64,000 nt of DNA from Grimontia celer. GTDB taxonomy: Bacteria > Pseudomonadota > Gammaproteobacteria > Enterobacterales > Vibrionaceae. The DNA lies in the NCBI RefSeq assembly GCF_900055185.1, contig NZ_FIZX01000001.1, positions 434,001 to 498,000 of the forward strand, read 5' to 3'. Both the position numbers and the translations under genes were made by a program. Of the stretch, positions 19,747-28,295 are shown one piece after another. The number at the start of each line of letters is the position of its first letter. The stretch's first letter is position 1. The notes under the pieces were generated by a model. The model was not told the DNA's origin and searched no databases. It worked only from the letters and a program-made list of their open reading frames with translations.

Positions 19747-20804
19747 TTGCTTTCCTTCCTGTAACCGTAAGTGGTTGGTTTGGTGTAGTAGTCAATCAGG
19801 GGTACGCACATGTTTGCGATAAGCACGGCAAACGCTACGCCATCTGGGAAGCCGCCAAAGGTACGGATCAAATAAACCAACGCGCCGATCATTGCACCAA
19901 AGATCAGTCGGCCTCGCGTAGTGGTTGAAGCAGAAACTGGGTCAGTGGCAATGAAGAACGCACCCAACATGGTGGCACCGGAGAACAGGTGCATCAATGG
20001 CGAAGCCACGCCATCTGGGCTGATGGCATAACCTACCAAGCTGAACACAAAAAGAGATGCCAGCATTGCAACAGGGATTTGCCACTGGATAATCTTCTTC
20101 TTCAGCAGAATAAGACCGCCAGCAAGGAAGGCGACATTCACCCAGCCCCAACCGATACCTGCAAAACTGCCAAATACTGACTTCTCAACCGCCTCAGAGA
20201 CGGTTTCACCGGCCAGCAAAGAGGTCTTAATGGTATCCAACGGCGTCGCCATTGTTGAACCATCCACGGCAATACGCAGTTGGTTCACGCTAAAGCCATC
20301 AGTGGTGAGGCCAGTAAAGATAGCGGCGAAGCTGTCAGTAAAGCCAAGTGGCTGAACCAACAATTCAGTTGGTGGCAGCCAGGTGGTCATTTGAACCGGG
20401 AAGGAAATCAGCAGGACGACATAAGCGACCATGGCAGGGTTAAACAGGTTTTGACCCAGCCCACCATAGAGATGTTTAGCAATGACGATGGCGAAGAGTA
20501 TACCGATAATCACAATCCACCATGGTGCGAACGGTGGAATGGCGATACCCAGAAGCACACCCGTCAGCAGGGCAGAGTGGTCTTTAAGATAGCGTTTAAA
20601 AGGGCGGCCGCGAAGAGCTAAAACAGCTGCCTCTGCAGCCACCGCAGTCAGTGCTGCCATGACTACCTGCAGTAAAACACCCCAACCGAAAAAGTAACAA
20701 AGCGCAGCGATGCCGGGCAAAGTACACAGTATCACTGTCATCATGATGTCGCTGGTGCTCTTGCGACTATGGCTATGTGGGCTACTGGCGATAAAAAAGG
20801 CCAC
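19743..20804 (-). CDS. rsxD: Rsx/Rnf electron transport complex subunit D
   Basis: Integral membrane subunit of 353 aa with about ten TM segments, related to NqrB. The covalent FMN attachment motif [10 protein letters not shown] places Thr187 at the same number as E. coli RsxD. The start is GTG at 20804, two bases after the rsxC stop; the product begins (M)[12 protein letters not shown]. The family also carries non-covalent riboflavin. This subunit is a candidate for the cation path: Rnf complexes pump Na+ or H+, and which applies here cannot be read from the sequence. Confidence 0.96.
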   Translation of the reverse strand: MAFFIASSPHSHSRKSTSDIMMTVILCTLPGIAALCYFFGWGVLLQVVMAALTAVAAEAAVLALRGRPFKRYLKDHSALLTGVLLGIAIPPFAPWWIVIIGILFAIVIAKHLYGGLGQNLFNPAMVAYVVLLISFPVQMTTWLPPTELLVQPLGFTDSFAAIFTGLTTDGFSVNQLRIAVDGSTMATPLDTIKTSLLAGETVSEAVEKSVFGSFAGIGWGWVNVAFLAGGLILLKKKIIQWQIPVAMLASLFVFSLVGYAISPDGVASPLMHLFSGATMLGAFFIATDPVSASTTTRGRLIFGAMIGALVYLIRTFGGFPDGVAFAVLIANMCVPLIDYYTKPTTYGYRKESK

Positions 20805-20806
20805 GA

Positions 20807-21889
20807 TTACTCTTCCTCGTTCTTATTCTTCATTTGCGCTGCCTTTCTCGCTTTTGCGCGCGCAATGGCAGCAGCGACCGCTGCTTTCTTGGGATCTTCT
20901 TCAACGGGAGTGTCTTCCGAAGGTGCTGGCTCATCTGAGAGTGCTTCCGCCTCTGCCTGTTGTGCGGCCTTGCGTGCTTTAGCGCGCGCAATGGCAGCAG
21001 CAACTGCGGCTTTCTTCGGATCGTCTTCAGCGGGAGTTTCTTCTACTGGAGCAGCCTCAGAAGCAGTCGTTTCAGCTTCCGCCTGTTGTGCTGCTTTGCG
21101 TGCTTTTGCACGGGCAATGGCAGCAGCAACCGCTGCTTTCTTGGGATCTTCCTCAACGGGAACTTCTTCTACCGGATCAGCATCAACAGCAGGCGCTTCA
21201 GCTTCCGCCTGTTGTGCGGCTTTGCGTGCTTTTGCACGGGCGATAGCAGCAGCGACAGCGGCTTTCTTGGGATCGTTTTCAGCGGGAGCTTCTTCTACCG
21301 GCGCAGCTTCAACAGTAGGTGCTTCAGCGTCTACCTGTTGTGCGACTTTGCGTGCTTTTGCACGGGCGATAGCAGCAGCGACAGCGGCTTTCTTGGGATC
21401 GTCTTCAACAGGTGCTTTTTCTGCTGATGCTGATTCAGCAGCAGGTGTTCCTGCTTCAGCCTGTTGCGTTTCTTTACGTGCTTTGGCTCGGGCAATGGCA
21501 GCAGCAACTGCGGCTTTCTTCGGATCTTCTACAGCGGCGCTTTTAGAAGCGGGTTCAGACTCGCTTTGCTGAGCCGCTTTACGTGCTTTAGCGCGGGCTA
21601 TCGCTGCCGCAACAGCGTCTTTCTTATCGTCTGCTGCGTTTACAGTTTCGGATTCCGACGCCTTTTGTGCTTTACGTTCACGCGCCTGACGCTTGCGCTC
21701 TTCGCGCAGCTTCGCCATTTCACTGTTGTCTGGCTCTGCCTGACCTTGTGCGGCAGCCTCTGCCTGTTTGGCTTTTGCTTTGGCAATAGCAGCAGCCACA
21801 GCTGGCTTCATTGCCGTAGCTGCTGATTCATTTCCTGATTTGGCTTTCACACGTGCAATGGCAGCAGCAATCGCATCACCATCGCCGGA
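20807..21889 (-). repeat. Tandem coding repeats in the RsxC C-terminal tail
   Basis: Seven well-conserved copies of a unit containing (D)[17 protein letters not shown] followed by QQ and an acidic, Pro/Ala-rich linker, with two or three degenerate copies before them. Full units are about 35-43 codons. Each basic block should form an amphipathic helix and each linker is acidic, so the tail alternates charge. DNA identity between units is high, which makes copy number likely to change by recombination or slippage. Confidence 0.95.
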
Positions 21890-23368
21890 TTTCGCCATCG
21901 CTTTACGACGGTTTTCCGCGGCTTGCTTGTGGCGCTCTTCACGCGCTTTTTTGTCACGCTCCATACGCGCTTTTTTGGCTTCGAAACGCTCTTTAGCGCG
22001 CTCGGCGGCTTGCTGCTCCGCATCGCGCGCGCGGATTTCAGATTTAGCCTGACGATAGTATTGCACCAGTGGAATTTCACTTGGGCAGACGAAGGCACAA
22101 GCACCACATTCGATACAATCGAACAGGTTATACTCTTCGCACTTGTCGTAATCCTGATCTTTGGCGTACCACTGAAGTTGTTGTGGCAGCAGCGAAGCAG
22201 GACAGGCTTCTGCACAGGCGCTGCATCGGATGCAGGCCATCTCGCCATCTGACGGCGCAATTTCACGACGTGAAGGCACTAACACACAGTTAGTGACCTT
22301 GGTGACGGGCACATTAGGGTGCGGAATGGTGTAGCCCATCATCGGGCCGCCAATTATTACGCGTTCTACTTTTTTGTCCGCTTCATAGCCGTGCTTATCA
22401 AGCAAGAAACTGACAGGCGTGCCAAGTAGCGCCCAACGGTTGCGTTGTTCTTTCAACGTGGTACCTGTCAGGGTGACGACACGTTCAATCAGCGGCTCGC
22501 CATCAATGACAGCGCGTTTAATGGCGAAGACTGTACCGACGTTTTGCATCATCACGCCGATTGCGGCAGGGATGGATTTTGCAGGTACTTCCTTACCGGT
22601 GATGAGTTTGATGAGCTGCTTTTCACCACCAGACGGGTATTTGGTCGGAACTACCTGAACGACAATGTCAGGTTTACCCTGTATCGCCAATTTCAGGGCG
22701 TCAATCGCTTCTGGTTTGTTGTCTTCCAGCGCCATGACGGTGAGTTTCGGGCTCACGATATGTTGAAGGATCTCAATACCCTGAACAATTTCATCTGCGC
22801 GTTCTTGCATCAAACGGTCATCAGCGGTGATGTAAGGCTCACATTCAGCACCGTTGATGATCAGAATTTCTGTGCGTGCATGACCCGTTTGTAGCTTGCG
22901 GGCTGCTGGGAAACCTGCGCCACCCATGCCCGCGATACCCATCATGCGGACATGATCGATCAACGCCTCGTCAGAGACTTCGCGGAAATCAGGCAGTGCG
23001 TTTTTCTCGCCCCAGATGTCTTCGAAATCTGGCTTGATCACAATGCAGCTATCGGTAAGGCCAGATGCGTGTGCGATGGTACGCGGCTCAATGGCAACCA
23101 CTTCACCGGAAGTTGGTGCATGAACCGGACAGCATTGCAGAACGTCTGACTTGGTAAGAGGTTGCCCTTTCAGTACCTTATCACCAACATTGACCAACAG
23201 TTGGCCTGCTGTGCCAATGTGCTGTTTGGTTGGCAACACAATTTCATTTGGGATATCGGCAGGCAAGATGGAAGTTTCGCTCGACTGGCGTTTGTTTTCT
23301 GGTGGGTGAATACCACCGTGAAAATCCCAGACATGTCCCTGGTTGATCTCTTCGATTAGGGTGATCAT
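20807..23368 (-). CDS. rsxC: Rsx/Rnf electron transport complex subunit C, long repeat tail
   Basis: Peripheral cytoplasmic subunit of 853 aa that binds NAD(H) and FMN and carries two [4Fe-4S] clusters. The N-terminal NqrF/Nuo51-like part has the glycine-rich [18 protein letters not shown] (about 142-159) and [17 protein letters not shown] (about 171-187). Clusters: C379, C382, C385, C389 and C418, C421, C424, C428. After a charged coiled-coil-like stretch (about 440-490) comes a tail of about 360 residues made of Ala/Lys/Arg-rich tandem repeats (separate entry). Many RsxC proteins have such tails of variable length; this one is long. The start ATG overlaps rsxB by 4 bp. Confidence 0.96.
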   Translation of the reverse strand: MITLIEEINQGHVWDFHGGIHPPENKRQSSETSILPADIPNEIVLPTKQHIGTAGQLLVNVGDKVLKGQPLTKSDVLQCCPVHAPTSGEVVAIEPRTIAHASGLTDSCIVIKPDFEDIWGEKNALPDFREVSDEALIDHVRMMGIAGMGGAGFPAARKLQTGHARTEILIINGAECEPYITADDRLMQERADEIVQGIEILQHIVSPKLTVMALEDNKPEAIDALKLAIQGKPDIVVQVVPTKYPSGGEKQLIKLITGKEVPAKSIPAAIGVMMQNVGTVFAIKRAVIDGEPLIERVVTLTGTTLKEQRNRWALLGTPVSFLLDKHGYEADKKVERVIIGGPMMGYTIPHPNVPVTKVTNCVLVPSRREIAPSDGEMACIRCSACAEACPASLLPQQLQWYAKDQDYDKCEEYNLFDCIECGACAFVCPSEIPLVQYYRQAKSEIRARDAEQQAAERAKERFEAKKARMERDKKAREERHKQAAENRRKAMAKSGDGDAIAAAIARVKAKSGNESAATAMKPAVAAAIAKAKAKQAEAAAQGQAEPDNSEMAKLREERKRQARERKAQKASESETVNAADDKKDAVAAAIARAKARKAAQQSESEPASKSAAVEDPKKAAVAAAIARAKARKETQQAEAGTPAAESASAEKAPVEDDPKKAAVAAAIARAKARKVAQQVDAEAPTVEAAPVEEAPAENDPKKAAVAAAIARAKARKAAQQAEAEAPAVDADPVEEVPVEEDPKKAAVAAAIARAKARKAAQQAEAETTASEAAPVEETPAEDDPKKAAVAAAIARAKARKAAQQAEAEALSDEPAPSEDTPVEEDPKKAAVAAAIARAKARKAAQMKNKNEEE

Positions 23369-23949
23369 GCTTGCTTGACCCCTTTATCTTCATCAACAGA
23401 AAGTTGAACAACCGGAATTTGGTCAAGTTGCCATTTCCAGGTTTCAGGCGTGGTTTGAACAGGGATCATTTCAATACAGTCAGTCGGGCAAGGTGCGACA
23501 CAGAGGTCACATCCGGTGCATTCATCTTTGATAATGGTGTGCATGGCTTTGGTGCTGCCAATGATGGCATCCACCGGACAAGCCTGAATACATTTGGTAC
23601 AGCCAATACAGTCGTCTTCGTGAATGAAGGCGACTTTTTTTACGCTCTTTTCTTCATCGTGTGCAGATTCTGTGGCTTCCACCCCCATAAGGTCAGCAAG
23701 CTTCTCAATAGTCGGCTGACCACCTGGAGGGCATTTATTTATGGCATCACCATTGGCAATGGCTTCTGCATAAGGACGACACCCGGGGTAACCACATTGT
23801 CCGCACTGTGTTTGCGGAAGGATGGAGTCAATCTGATCGACGATCGGATCCGCTTCGACTTTAAAACGCACAGAAGCAAAGCCCAGCAAGATACCGAACA
23901 CAGCTGCGAGGACAGCGATAGCAATAATCGCAATCAAAATTCCAGTCAT
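23365..23949 (-). CDS. rsxB: Rsx/Rnf electron transport complex subunit B
   Basis: Ferredoxin-like subunit of 194 aa, the presumed entry point for electrons from ferredoxin. An N-terminal membrane anchor (about residues 3-24) precedes a cysteine-rich Fe-S motif ([16 protein letters not shown] with a downstream CPPGG) and two ferredoxin-type C-x2-C-x2-C-x3-CP motifs ([24 protein letters not shown]). The ATG at 23949 shares one base with the rsxA stop, and its end overlaps rsxC by 4 bp. Confidence 0.97.
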   Translation of the reverse strand: MTGILIAIIAIAVLAAVFGILLGFASVRFKVEADPIVDQIDSILPQTQCGQCGYPGCRPYAEAIANGDAINKCPPGGQPTIEKLADLMGVEATESAHDEEKSVKKVAFIHEDDCIGCTKCIQACPVDAIIGSTKAMHTIIKDECTGCDLCVAPCPTDCIEMIPVQTTPETWKWQLDQIPVVQLSVDEDKGVKQA

Positions 23950-24530
23950 TACAGTTTCACCAACCCTGTAAAGCCCATAAATGCCAATGACATCAGTCCA
24001 GCAGTGATCATAGCAATCGACGCACCGCGGAATGGCTGAGGAACGTCAGCCGCGGCAATACGCTCGCGCATCGCCGCAAACAAAATCAATACGAGGGAGA
24101 AGCCAGCAGCAGCGCCAAAGCCATAAATAATGGATTCGATAAAGTTGTGGCGCTCATTGATATTCAGCAGTGCGACACCCAACACGGCGCAGTTTGTTGT
24201 GATTAGCGGCAGGAAGATACCCAGCAGACGGTAAAGCGTTGGGCTGGTTTTATGCACGACCATTTCAGTGAATTGCACGACGACCGCAATCACTAAGATA
24301 AAACTCAGTGTTCGCAGGTATTCAAGGCCCAATGGAGCCAAAATATAAGTCTCGACCAGGTAAGCACTCACTGATGCGAGTGTCAGTACGAACGTGGTCG
24401 CAAGCCCCATCCCAATAGCGGTTTCAAGTTTTTTGGACACGCCCATAAATGGGCACAGGCCAAGGAACTTAACCAGCACAAAGTTGTTTACTAGGACGGT
24501 GCCGACAAGAAGCAATAAATACTCAGTCAT
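23949..24530 (-). CDS. rsxA: Rsx/Rnf electron transport complex subunit A
   Basis: First gene of the rsxABCDGE-nth operon; 193 aa with six TM helices. [20 protein letters not shown] near the N-terminus and [14 protein letters not shown] in the middle are family signatures; the two conserved Cys hold an intramembrane Fe-S cluster together with RsxE. In E. coli the complex keeps SoxR reduced; in vibrios it is treated as the Rnf ferredoxin:NAD+ oxidoreductase. The promoter should lie in 24531-24720; I could not fix its elements. Confidence 0.97.
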   Translation of the reverse strand: MTEYLLLLVGTVLVNNFVLVKFLGLCPFMGVSKKLETAIGMGLATTFVLTLASVSAYLVETYILAPLGLEYLRTLSFILVIAVVVQFTEMVVHKTSPTLYRLLGIFLPLITTNCAVLGVALLNINERHNFIESIIYGFGAAAGFSLVLILFAAMRERIAAADVPQPFRGASIAMITAGLMSLAFMGFTGLVKL

Positions 24531-24721
24531 GCCATTCTTCGAAAATTTTAAAGAGATCTTTGTATTATCGGCCTTTGAAGCGCCTATAACAACAGATAGG
24601 AGAAAGGGTTTTTCATCAAAATTGCTACAGCGGACAAACTTTGCCCGGATCTGGGCGATTGCTTACAGTCCAGATAATAGCTAGTAACAATTCCTGTGCG
24701 TCATATCCACAAAACAAATAC

Positions 24722-24749
24722 AAAAAAACCCAGCGCTAGGCTGGGTTTT
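24722..24749. terminator. Terminator of the tRNA-Asn operon
   Basis: AAAAAAACCCAGC, short loop, GCTGGGTTTT (read across 24722-24749). It lies six bases past the last tRNA on the minus strand and has U-tracts both ways. Confidence 0.88.
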
Positions 24750-24755
24750 AGAAAG

Positions 24756-24831
24756 TGGCTCCCCCTGCAAGACTTGAACTTGCGACATACGGATTAACAG
24801 TCCGCCGTTCTACCGACTGAACTAAGGGGGA
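24756..24831 (-). tRNA. tRNA-Asn(GTT), fourth in operon
   Basis: 76-nt tRNA with encoded CCA. On the minus strand it begins TCCCCCTTAGTTCAGTCGG, has the GTT anticodon in GACTGTTAATC, T-stem GCAAG/CTTGC around TTCAAGT, acceptor 3' side GGGGGA and GCCA. It is transcribed last in the four-gene operon. Identical to copies at 25194 and 25415. Confidence 0.97.
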
Positions 24832-24973
24832 ACAGATTTTGTGATTCACCGCCGTAGCGATGTATCTAGTGTGGCTTCCCTGATGGACTTGCAACGGGGC
24901 CGCCTAGGTCAGCGACATATCGCGAAGCGACAATCCTGACGGCTAACTCGTTCTTAAACAAGTTAATGAAAAG
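24832..24973 (-). repeat. tRNA-Asn operon spacer 1 with tRNA-like remnant
   Basis: 142-bp spacer. Read in transcript sense, it holds a degenerate copy of the tRNA T-arm and acceptor 3' end: CAAGTCCATCAGGGAAGCCA, with CCCCGTT upstream able to pair with the G-run. It differs from spacers 2 and 3, and its remnant carries the TGG/TCAG-type T-stem resembling the variant tRNA at 24974. It also contains the CGCC/GCG small hairpin and the TCGC-GAA-GCGA hairpin found in the other spacers. Confidence 0.8.
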
Positions 24974-25049
24974 TGGCTCCCCCTGCTGGACTTGAACCAG
25001 CGACATACGGATTAACAGTCCGCCGTTCTACCGACTGAACTAAGGGGGA
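24974..25049 (-). tRNA. tRNA-Asn(GTT), third in operon, T-stem variant
   Basis: 76 nt, same anticodon and identical to the other three copies except in the T-stem, which is GCTGG/CCAGC instead of GCAAG/CTTGC. The four changes form two compensated base pairs, so folding is kept. The TTCAAGT loop is unchanged. Confidence 0.97.
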
Positions 25050-25193
25050 ACAGATTTTGTGATTCACCGCCATGGCGATGCATCGAAAGTGGCTCCCCTG
25101 TAAGACTTAACGGGGCCGCCTAGGCTTGCGACAAATCGCGAAGCGATACTTCGACAAACCGATGACTCGTTCGAAAACCAATCACCTAAAAAG
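25050..25193 (-). repeat. tRNA-Asn operon spacer 2 with tRNA-like remnant
   Basis: 144-bp spacer nearly identical to spacer 3. In transcript sense it contains CTTGCGAC-type T-stem remnants split by a 16-bp GC-rich block (AACGGGGCCGCCTAGG on the plus strand) and ends GTCTTACAGGGGAGCCAC, a pseudo acceptor end including CCA. CCCC of the block can pair with GGGG, giving a tRNA-3'-end-like minihelix. Confidence 0.82.
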
Positions 25194-25269
25194 TGGCTCC
25201 CCCTGCAAGACTTGAACTTGCGACATACGGATTAACAGTCCGCCGTTCTACCGACTGAACTAAGGGGGA
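25194..25269 (-). tRNA. tRNA-Asn(GTT), second in operon
   Basis: 76-nt tRNA with encoded CCA, GTT anticodon and T-stem GCAAG/CTTGC; identical to the copies at 24756 and 25415. Confidence 0.97.
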
Positions 25270-25414
25270 ACAGATTTTTGTGATTCACCGCCGTGGCGAT
25301 GCATCGAAAGTGGCTCCCCTGTAAGACTTAACGGGGCCGCCTAGGCTTGCGACAAATCGCGAAGCGATACCTCGACAAACCGATGACTCGTTCGGAAACA
25401 AATCACCTAAAAAG
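25270..25414 (-). repeat. tRNA-Asn operon spacer 3 with tRNA-like remnant
   Basis: 145 bp and almost the same sequence as spacer 2 (a few substitutions and one extra T), including the split T-stem remnant, the GC-rich block and the pseudo acceptor end with CCA. The repeat unit of the array is therefore about 220 bp: one tRNA plus one spacer. Confidence 0.82.
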
Positions 25415-25490
25415 TGGCTCCCCCTGCAAGACTTGAACTTGCGACATACGGATTAACAGTCCGCCGTTCTACCGACTGAACTAAGGGGGA
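25415..25490 (-). tRNA. tRNA-Asn(GTT), first in operon
   Basis: 76-nt tRNA with encoded CCA and GTT anticodon, promoter-proximal copy, 19 bases downstream of a strong -10 element. Identical to the copies at 24756 and 25194. Confidence 0.97.
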
Positions 25491-25509
25491 ATTGCTCAAA
25501 GCGGGGCGA

Positions 25510-25538
25510 ATCTTAGCTATCGCCCTGTGGGCTGTCAA
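25510..25538 (-). promoter_or_regulatory. Sigma-70 promoter of the tRNA-Asn operon
   Basis: On the minus strand: -35 TTGACA (25538-25533), 17-bp spacer, -10 TAAGAT (25515-25510), then the GC-rich discriminator TCGCCCCGC. A consensus -35, optimal spacing and GC-rich discriminator are the usual signature of a growth-rate and stringent-controlled stable-RNA promoter. Confidence 0.88.
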
Positions 25539-25948
25539 CCACCGAAAACGCACATTTTGAGGAATTTAAATCATCTGCTTAATGTGCGATCAAGATTGGC
25601 TGATTTTTTGTTCTGTGGGCTTTGTATGTTGCAAGTAAAGGCTTGGATCTCTGTCTATTTAAAAATTTTCAGCCGTCTTCACTACACCTCTAACAGGCGA
25701 TGTATTTGCTTATGTCATTGCGCTTCGGATAAAGGCTTTACTTAGATTGAACAAAACTTAAACAACACTGGAGTCGGATGTGTCTGCCTACTGGCTCAAG
25801 TGCGTAAGATGGCAACGAGATCCGGCAAATTGATAGTGTGATATAGCTCTCATAAGTGCTTTTCGTGTGCGATCAGTCGATTTACTGGTGAATATGGGAA
25901 AAAGGGTTTGACATTTTGGAACACTTTTCTGGTTTGTGCTCGCGAGGG

Positions 25949-25998
25949 TTACCCACAAATTCTGTGGATAAGTATGTTAATCAACACCTTTATCCCCA
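25949..25998. promoter_or_regulatory. Cluster of three DnaA-box-like sequences
   Basis: TTACCCACA (25949-25957, one mismatch to TTATCCACA), TGTGGATAA (25963-25971, perfect box on the minus strand) and TTATCCCCA (25990-25998, one mismatch). Three in 50 bp of non-coding DNA is more than expected by chance, but no function is shown. Confidence 0.4.
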
Positions 25999-26176
25999 TT
26001 AGATCTCATTATTGAGTATTCCATAGTGAAGTAAAATTAAACGACGCGGCGTAAAAAGCTTTAAATACAAAGTGATTGAGTAAATTTTGCCCAGTTGATC
26101 TTGATAAAGTGATAATTTTAAGTTGTACACACTAAGTAGGTTCTTTATTTTCTTCCTCAGTACGCACAATCTTGCC

Positions 26177-26205
26177 TCTTATTTGCCTGTTGAAGACAAA
26201 TAAGA
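26177..26205. promoter_or_regulatory. Inverted repeat, candidate operator of aldolase-dehydratase operon
   Basis: TCTTATTTG, 11 bp, CAAATAAGA: perfect 9-bp arms, ending about 40 bp before the GTG start of the aldolase gene. CTTG/CAAG extends the symmetry imperfectly on both sides. The position fits a repressor or activator site; no cognate regulator gene is in the window. Confidence 0.5.
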
Positions 26206-26246
26206 CAAGCTGAAAGGGCAGGGAACGAGCAAAAAAGGAATAAATT

Positions 26247-27014
26247 GTGGAAGCGCTACCTAAACTGGACCTAAAAGGAAAAATTAGTGAGATTGAATGG
26301 CAACGTCGTGTAGATCTTGCCGCATGTTATCGTCTCGTCGCCCATATGGGTTGGGACGACCTTATCTATACGCATCTCTCTTTGCGCATACCTGATACCG
26401 ATACTTATCTGGTGAATGCCTTTGGTGTAGCGTTTGACGAAGTCACCGCGTCGAACCTAGTAAAAGTCGATTTGGATGGAAATATCCTCGATGACACCCC
26501 CTTTACGATTAACCCTGCTGGTTTCACCATTCACAGTGCCATCCATGAAGTACGTTCGGATGCACACTGTGTGATCCATCTGCATACCAATGAAACCATT
26601 GCAGTCGCGAGCCAAAAAGAAGGTTTATTGCCGCTTAGCCAGTATTCGATGTTTTCATTGCCTTCGCTTTCTTATCACGGCTACGAAGGGCTTGCGGTGA
26701 ATGCAGATGAGCGTAAGCGATTACAGGAAGATCTTGGTAACACCAATCATATGTTACTGGTTAACCATGGTGGCTTAACCTTAGGCCCAACCGTGGGTGA
26801 CGCCTTTATGCGTTTCTACGATATGCAGCGCGCTTGCGAAGTTCAGTTAATGTTGCAGGCAGCAGGCAAAGAAGCCGTTTCTGTGCCTCAGCTTATTCAG
26901 GACAATATTTTTGCTCAGGCAAATGTTGTTCATTCTGGTGCGACAGGCGGGCAACTTGCTTGGCCATCACTTCTTCGAAAAGCTTGGCGCATTGACCCAA
27001 GCTTTATGGAATAA
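26247..27014 (+). CDS. Class II aldolase/adducin-family protein
   Basis: 255-aa cytoplasmic protein of the zinc-dependent class II aldolase/adducin family, which includes fuculose-phosphate aldolase; some members are decarboxylases or epimerases. The metal site is seen as HLH (H111, H113) in VIHLHTNETIAVA and H174 in LVNHGGLTLGPTVGDAF. It starts with GTG at 26247, six bases after AAGGAA. It is longer than the 215-aa sugar-phosphate aldolases. It is the first gene of a two-gene operon with a dehydratase of the enolase superfamily 33 bp downstream, so I infer cleavage of the 2-keto-3-deoxy acid made by that enzyme; the true substrate is unknown. Confidence 0.82.
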   Translation: MEALPKLDLKGKISEIEWQRRVDLAACYRLVAHMGWDDLIYTHLSLRIPDTDTYLVNAFGVAFDEVTASNLVKVDLDGNILDDTPFTINPAGFTIHSAIHEVRSDAHCVIHLHTNETIAVASQKEGLLPLSQYSMFSLPSLSYHGYEGLAVNADERKRLQEDLGNTNHMLLVNHGGLTLGPTVGDAFMRFYDMQRACEVQLMLQAAGKEAVSVPQLIQDNIFAQANVVHSGATGGQLAWPSLLRKAWRIDPSFME

Positions 27015-27047
27015 AGACAAAATAAAAAGACGATTTGGAGTACATGG

Positions 27048-28223
27048 ATGAAAGTCACGTCAGTCGAAGTTTTCGATATTCATTGCCCGGAAAGACCTCC
27101 TTGGAACCCGGTATTTGTGCGTATTCACACTGATGAAGGGATCAGTGGTGTCGGTGAGGCGGGTCTTGCTTACGATTTGGGGCACAGCGCAGCCGCAAAC
27201 ATGATTAAAGAAATGGCCGAAGCATTCTTAATTGGCCATGACCCATTCCAGACCGAAATGCTGTGGTCACGCATGCTGCGAGAGAGTTTCTGGGGATTAG
27301 GTGGTGGTCCTGTCGTCTATGCTGCGATGAGTGCGATTGATACGGCGCTTTGGGACATTAAAGGAAAGGCACTTGGCCTTCCTGTATACCAACTTCTGGG
27401 TGGCAAGGTAAATGACAAGCTGCGTACCTATGCTTCTCAGCTTCAGTTTGATTGGGACAAAGAGTTCAAAGCGCTGTCGCAACCGGAAGAGTATGCAGAA
27501 GCGGCGCTTAAAGCGATTGCAGAAGGTTATGATGCGGTCAAAGTTGACCCAATCATGTACGACAAAGATGGCAACACTTACTACGAGCGCACGAAAATCA
27601 TTTCCCGCGCAGAAATGAAATTGTACCGCGCGCGTATGAAAGCCATTCGAGAAGCGGTAGGCGACGAAGTGGACATCATTTTTGAATGCCACAGCTTGCC
27701 GGGTGCAACAACGGCGATTCAGCTGGGTGAGATCGCTGAAGAGTTCGACTGCATGTATTACGAAGAGCCGGTGAACTACCTCAACCATTCCCTACATAAG
27801 AAAGTGGCAGATCGCGTCAATGTGCCAATTGCCGGTGGTGAGCGTTTGTACAACCGTTGGGGTGTGCGACCATATTTGGAAGATCAAAGTGTTGATGTTC
27901 TACAGCCGGATATCGGCCTGTGTGGCGGCTTTACGGAAACAAAGAAGGTCTGTGATTACGCAGATATCTTCGATGTTCGCATTCAGGCGCACGTTTGTGG
28001 TGGCCCTGTGGCGACTGCGGCTTCATTGCATCTGGAAACGGCCATTCCTAACTTCCTGATCCATGAACACCACACTTATGCGATTAAATCCTGGAACCGC
28101 GAACTGTGTATTCAGGATCCTCAGCCGGTGAATGGTTTCTTTGAGGTGTCGGAGGAGCCGGGTATCGGCATTGAGTTGAACGATGAAGTGGTCATGCGCT
28201 CACCACGTATTGAGATTAAGTAA
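27048..28223 (+). CDS. Mandelate racemase/enolase-superfamily sugar-acid dehydratase
   Basis: 391 aa, N-terminal capping domain then a TIM barrel. Visible catalytic set: K165 (VKVDP), metal ligands E213 (FECHS), the EEP at 239-241 and E265 (GGERL), D288 and H315 (QAHVCGG). A His two residues after the first ligand (H215) is the pattern of D-galactonate and mannonate dehydratases, so dehydration of an aldonic acid to a 2-keto-3-deoxy acid is the likely reaction. The first ligand is Glu where those enzymes have Asp. No named subfamily can be assigned. A terminator follows, shared with the convergent lactonase-SDR operon. Confidence 0.83.
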   Translation: MKVTSVEVFDIHCPERPPWNPVFVRIHTDEGISGVGEAGLAYDLGHSAAANMIKEMAEAFLIGHDPFQTEMLWSRMLRESFWGLGGGPVVYAAMSAIDTALWDIKGKALGLPVYQLLGGKVNDKLRTYASQLQFDWDKEFKALSQPEEYAEAALKAIAEGYDAVKVDPIMYDKDGNTYYERTKIISRAEMKLYRARMKAIREAVGDEVDIIFECHSLPGATTAIQLGEIAEEFDCMYYEEPVNYLNHSLHKKVADRVNVPIAGGERLYNRWGVRPYLEDQSVDVLQPDIGLCGGFTETKKVCDYADIFDVRIQAHVCGGPVATAASLHLETAIPNFLIHEHHTYAIKSWNRELCIQDPQPVNGFFEVSEEPGIGIELNDEVVMRSPRIEIK

Positions 28224-28244
28224 TCGCTCGATGGGATACTGACG

Positions 28245-28275
28245 AAACAACCCGCCTTTGAGCGGGTTGTTTTTT
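28245..28275. terminator. Terminator between convergent sugar-acid operons
   Basis: AAACAACCCGC, six-base loop, GCGGGTTGTTT plus T-run. It ends the dehydratase gene and, read the other way, lies after the amidohydrolase stop. Confidence 0.9.
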
Positions 28276-28295
28276 CTCTGTCGTTCAGATAACGG

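Larger units (their letters stand above)
25491..26246. other. Intergenic region tRNA operon / aldolase gene
   Basis: 756 bp, AT-rich and without a convincing gene. It holds the tRNA promoter at its left end, a cluster of three DnaA-box-like 9-mers (25949-25998), and near the right end an inverted repeat (26177-26205) upstream of the aldolase. A 72-codon frame at 25527-25745 has no ribosome site and I do not call it. Confidence 0.65.

Noticed and set aside
20769..21572. 267-codon open frame on the plus strand opposite rsxC
   Set aside because: It is the antisense of the Ala/Lys-rich RsxC repeats; low-complexity Ala/Ser product and no ribosome site.
20807..21889. Regularly spaced repeats considered as a CRISPR array
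   Set aside because: Repeats are in frame inside rsxC, about 105-130 bp each, with similar linkers; there are no cas genes.
24871..25140. Spacer sequences considered as extra tRNA pseudogenes
   Set aside because: Only the T-arm/acceptor 3' part is recognisable; there is no anticodon or D-arm, so they are listed as repeat spacers.
25527..25745. 72-codon plus-strand frame after the tRNA promoter
   Set aside because: No ribosome site, overlaps the tRNA promoter, and no recognisable motif.
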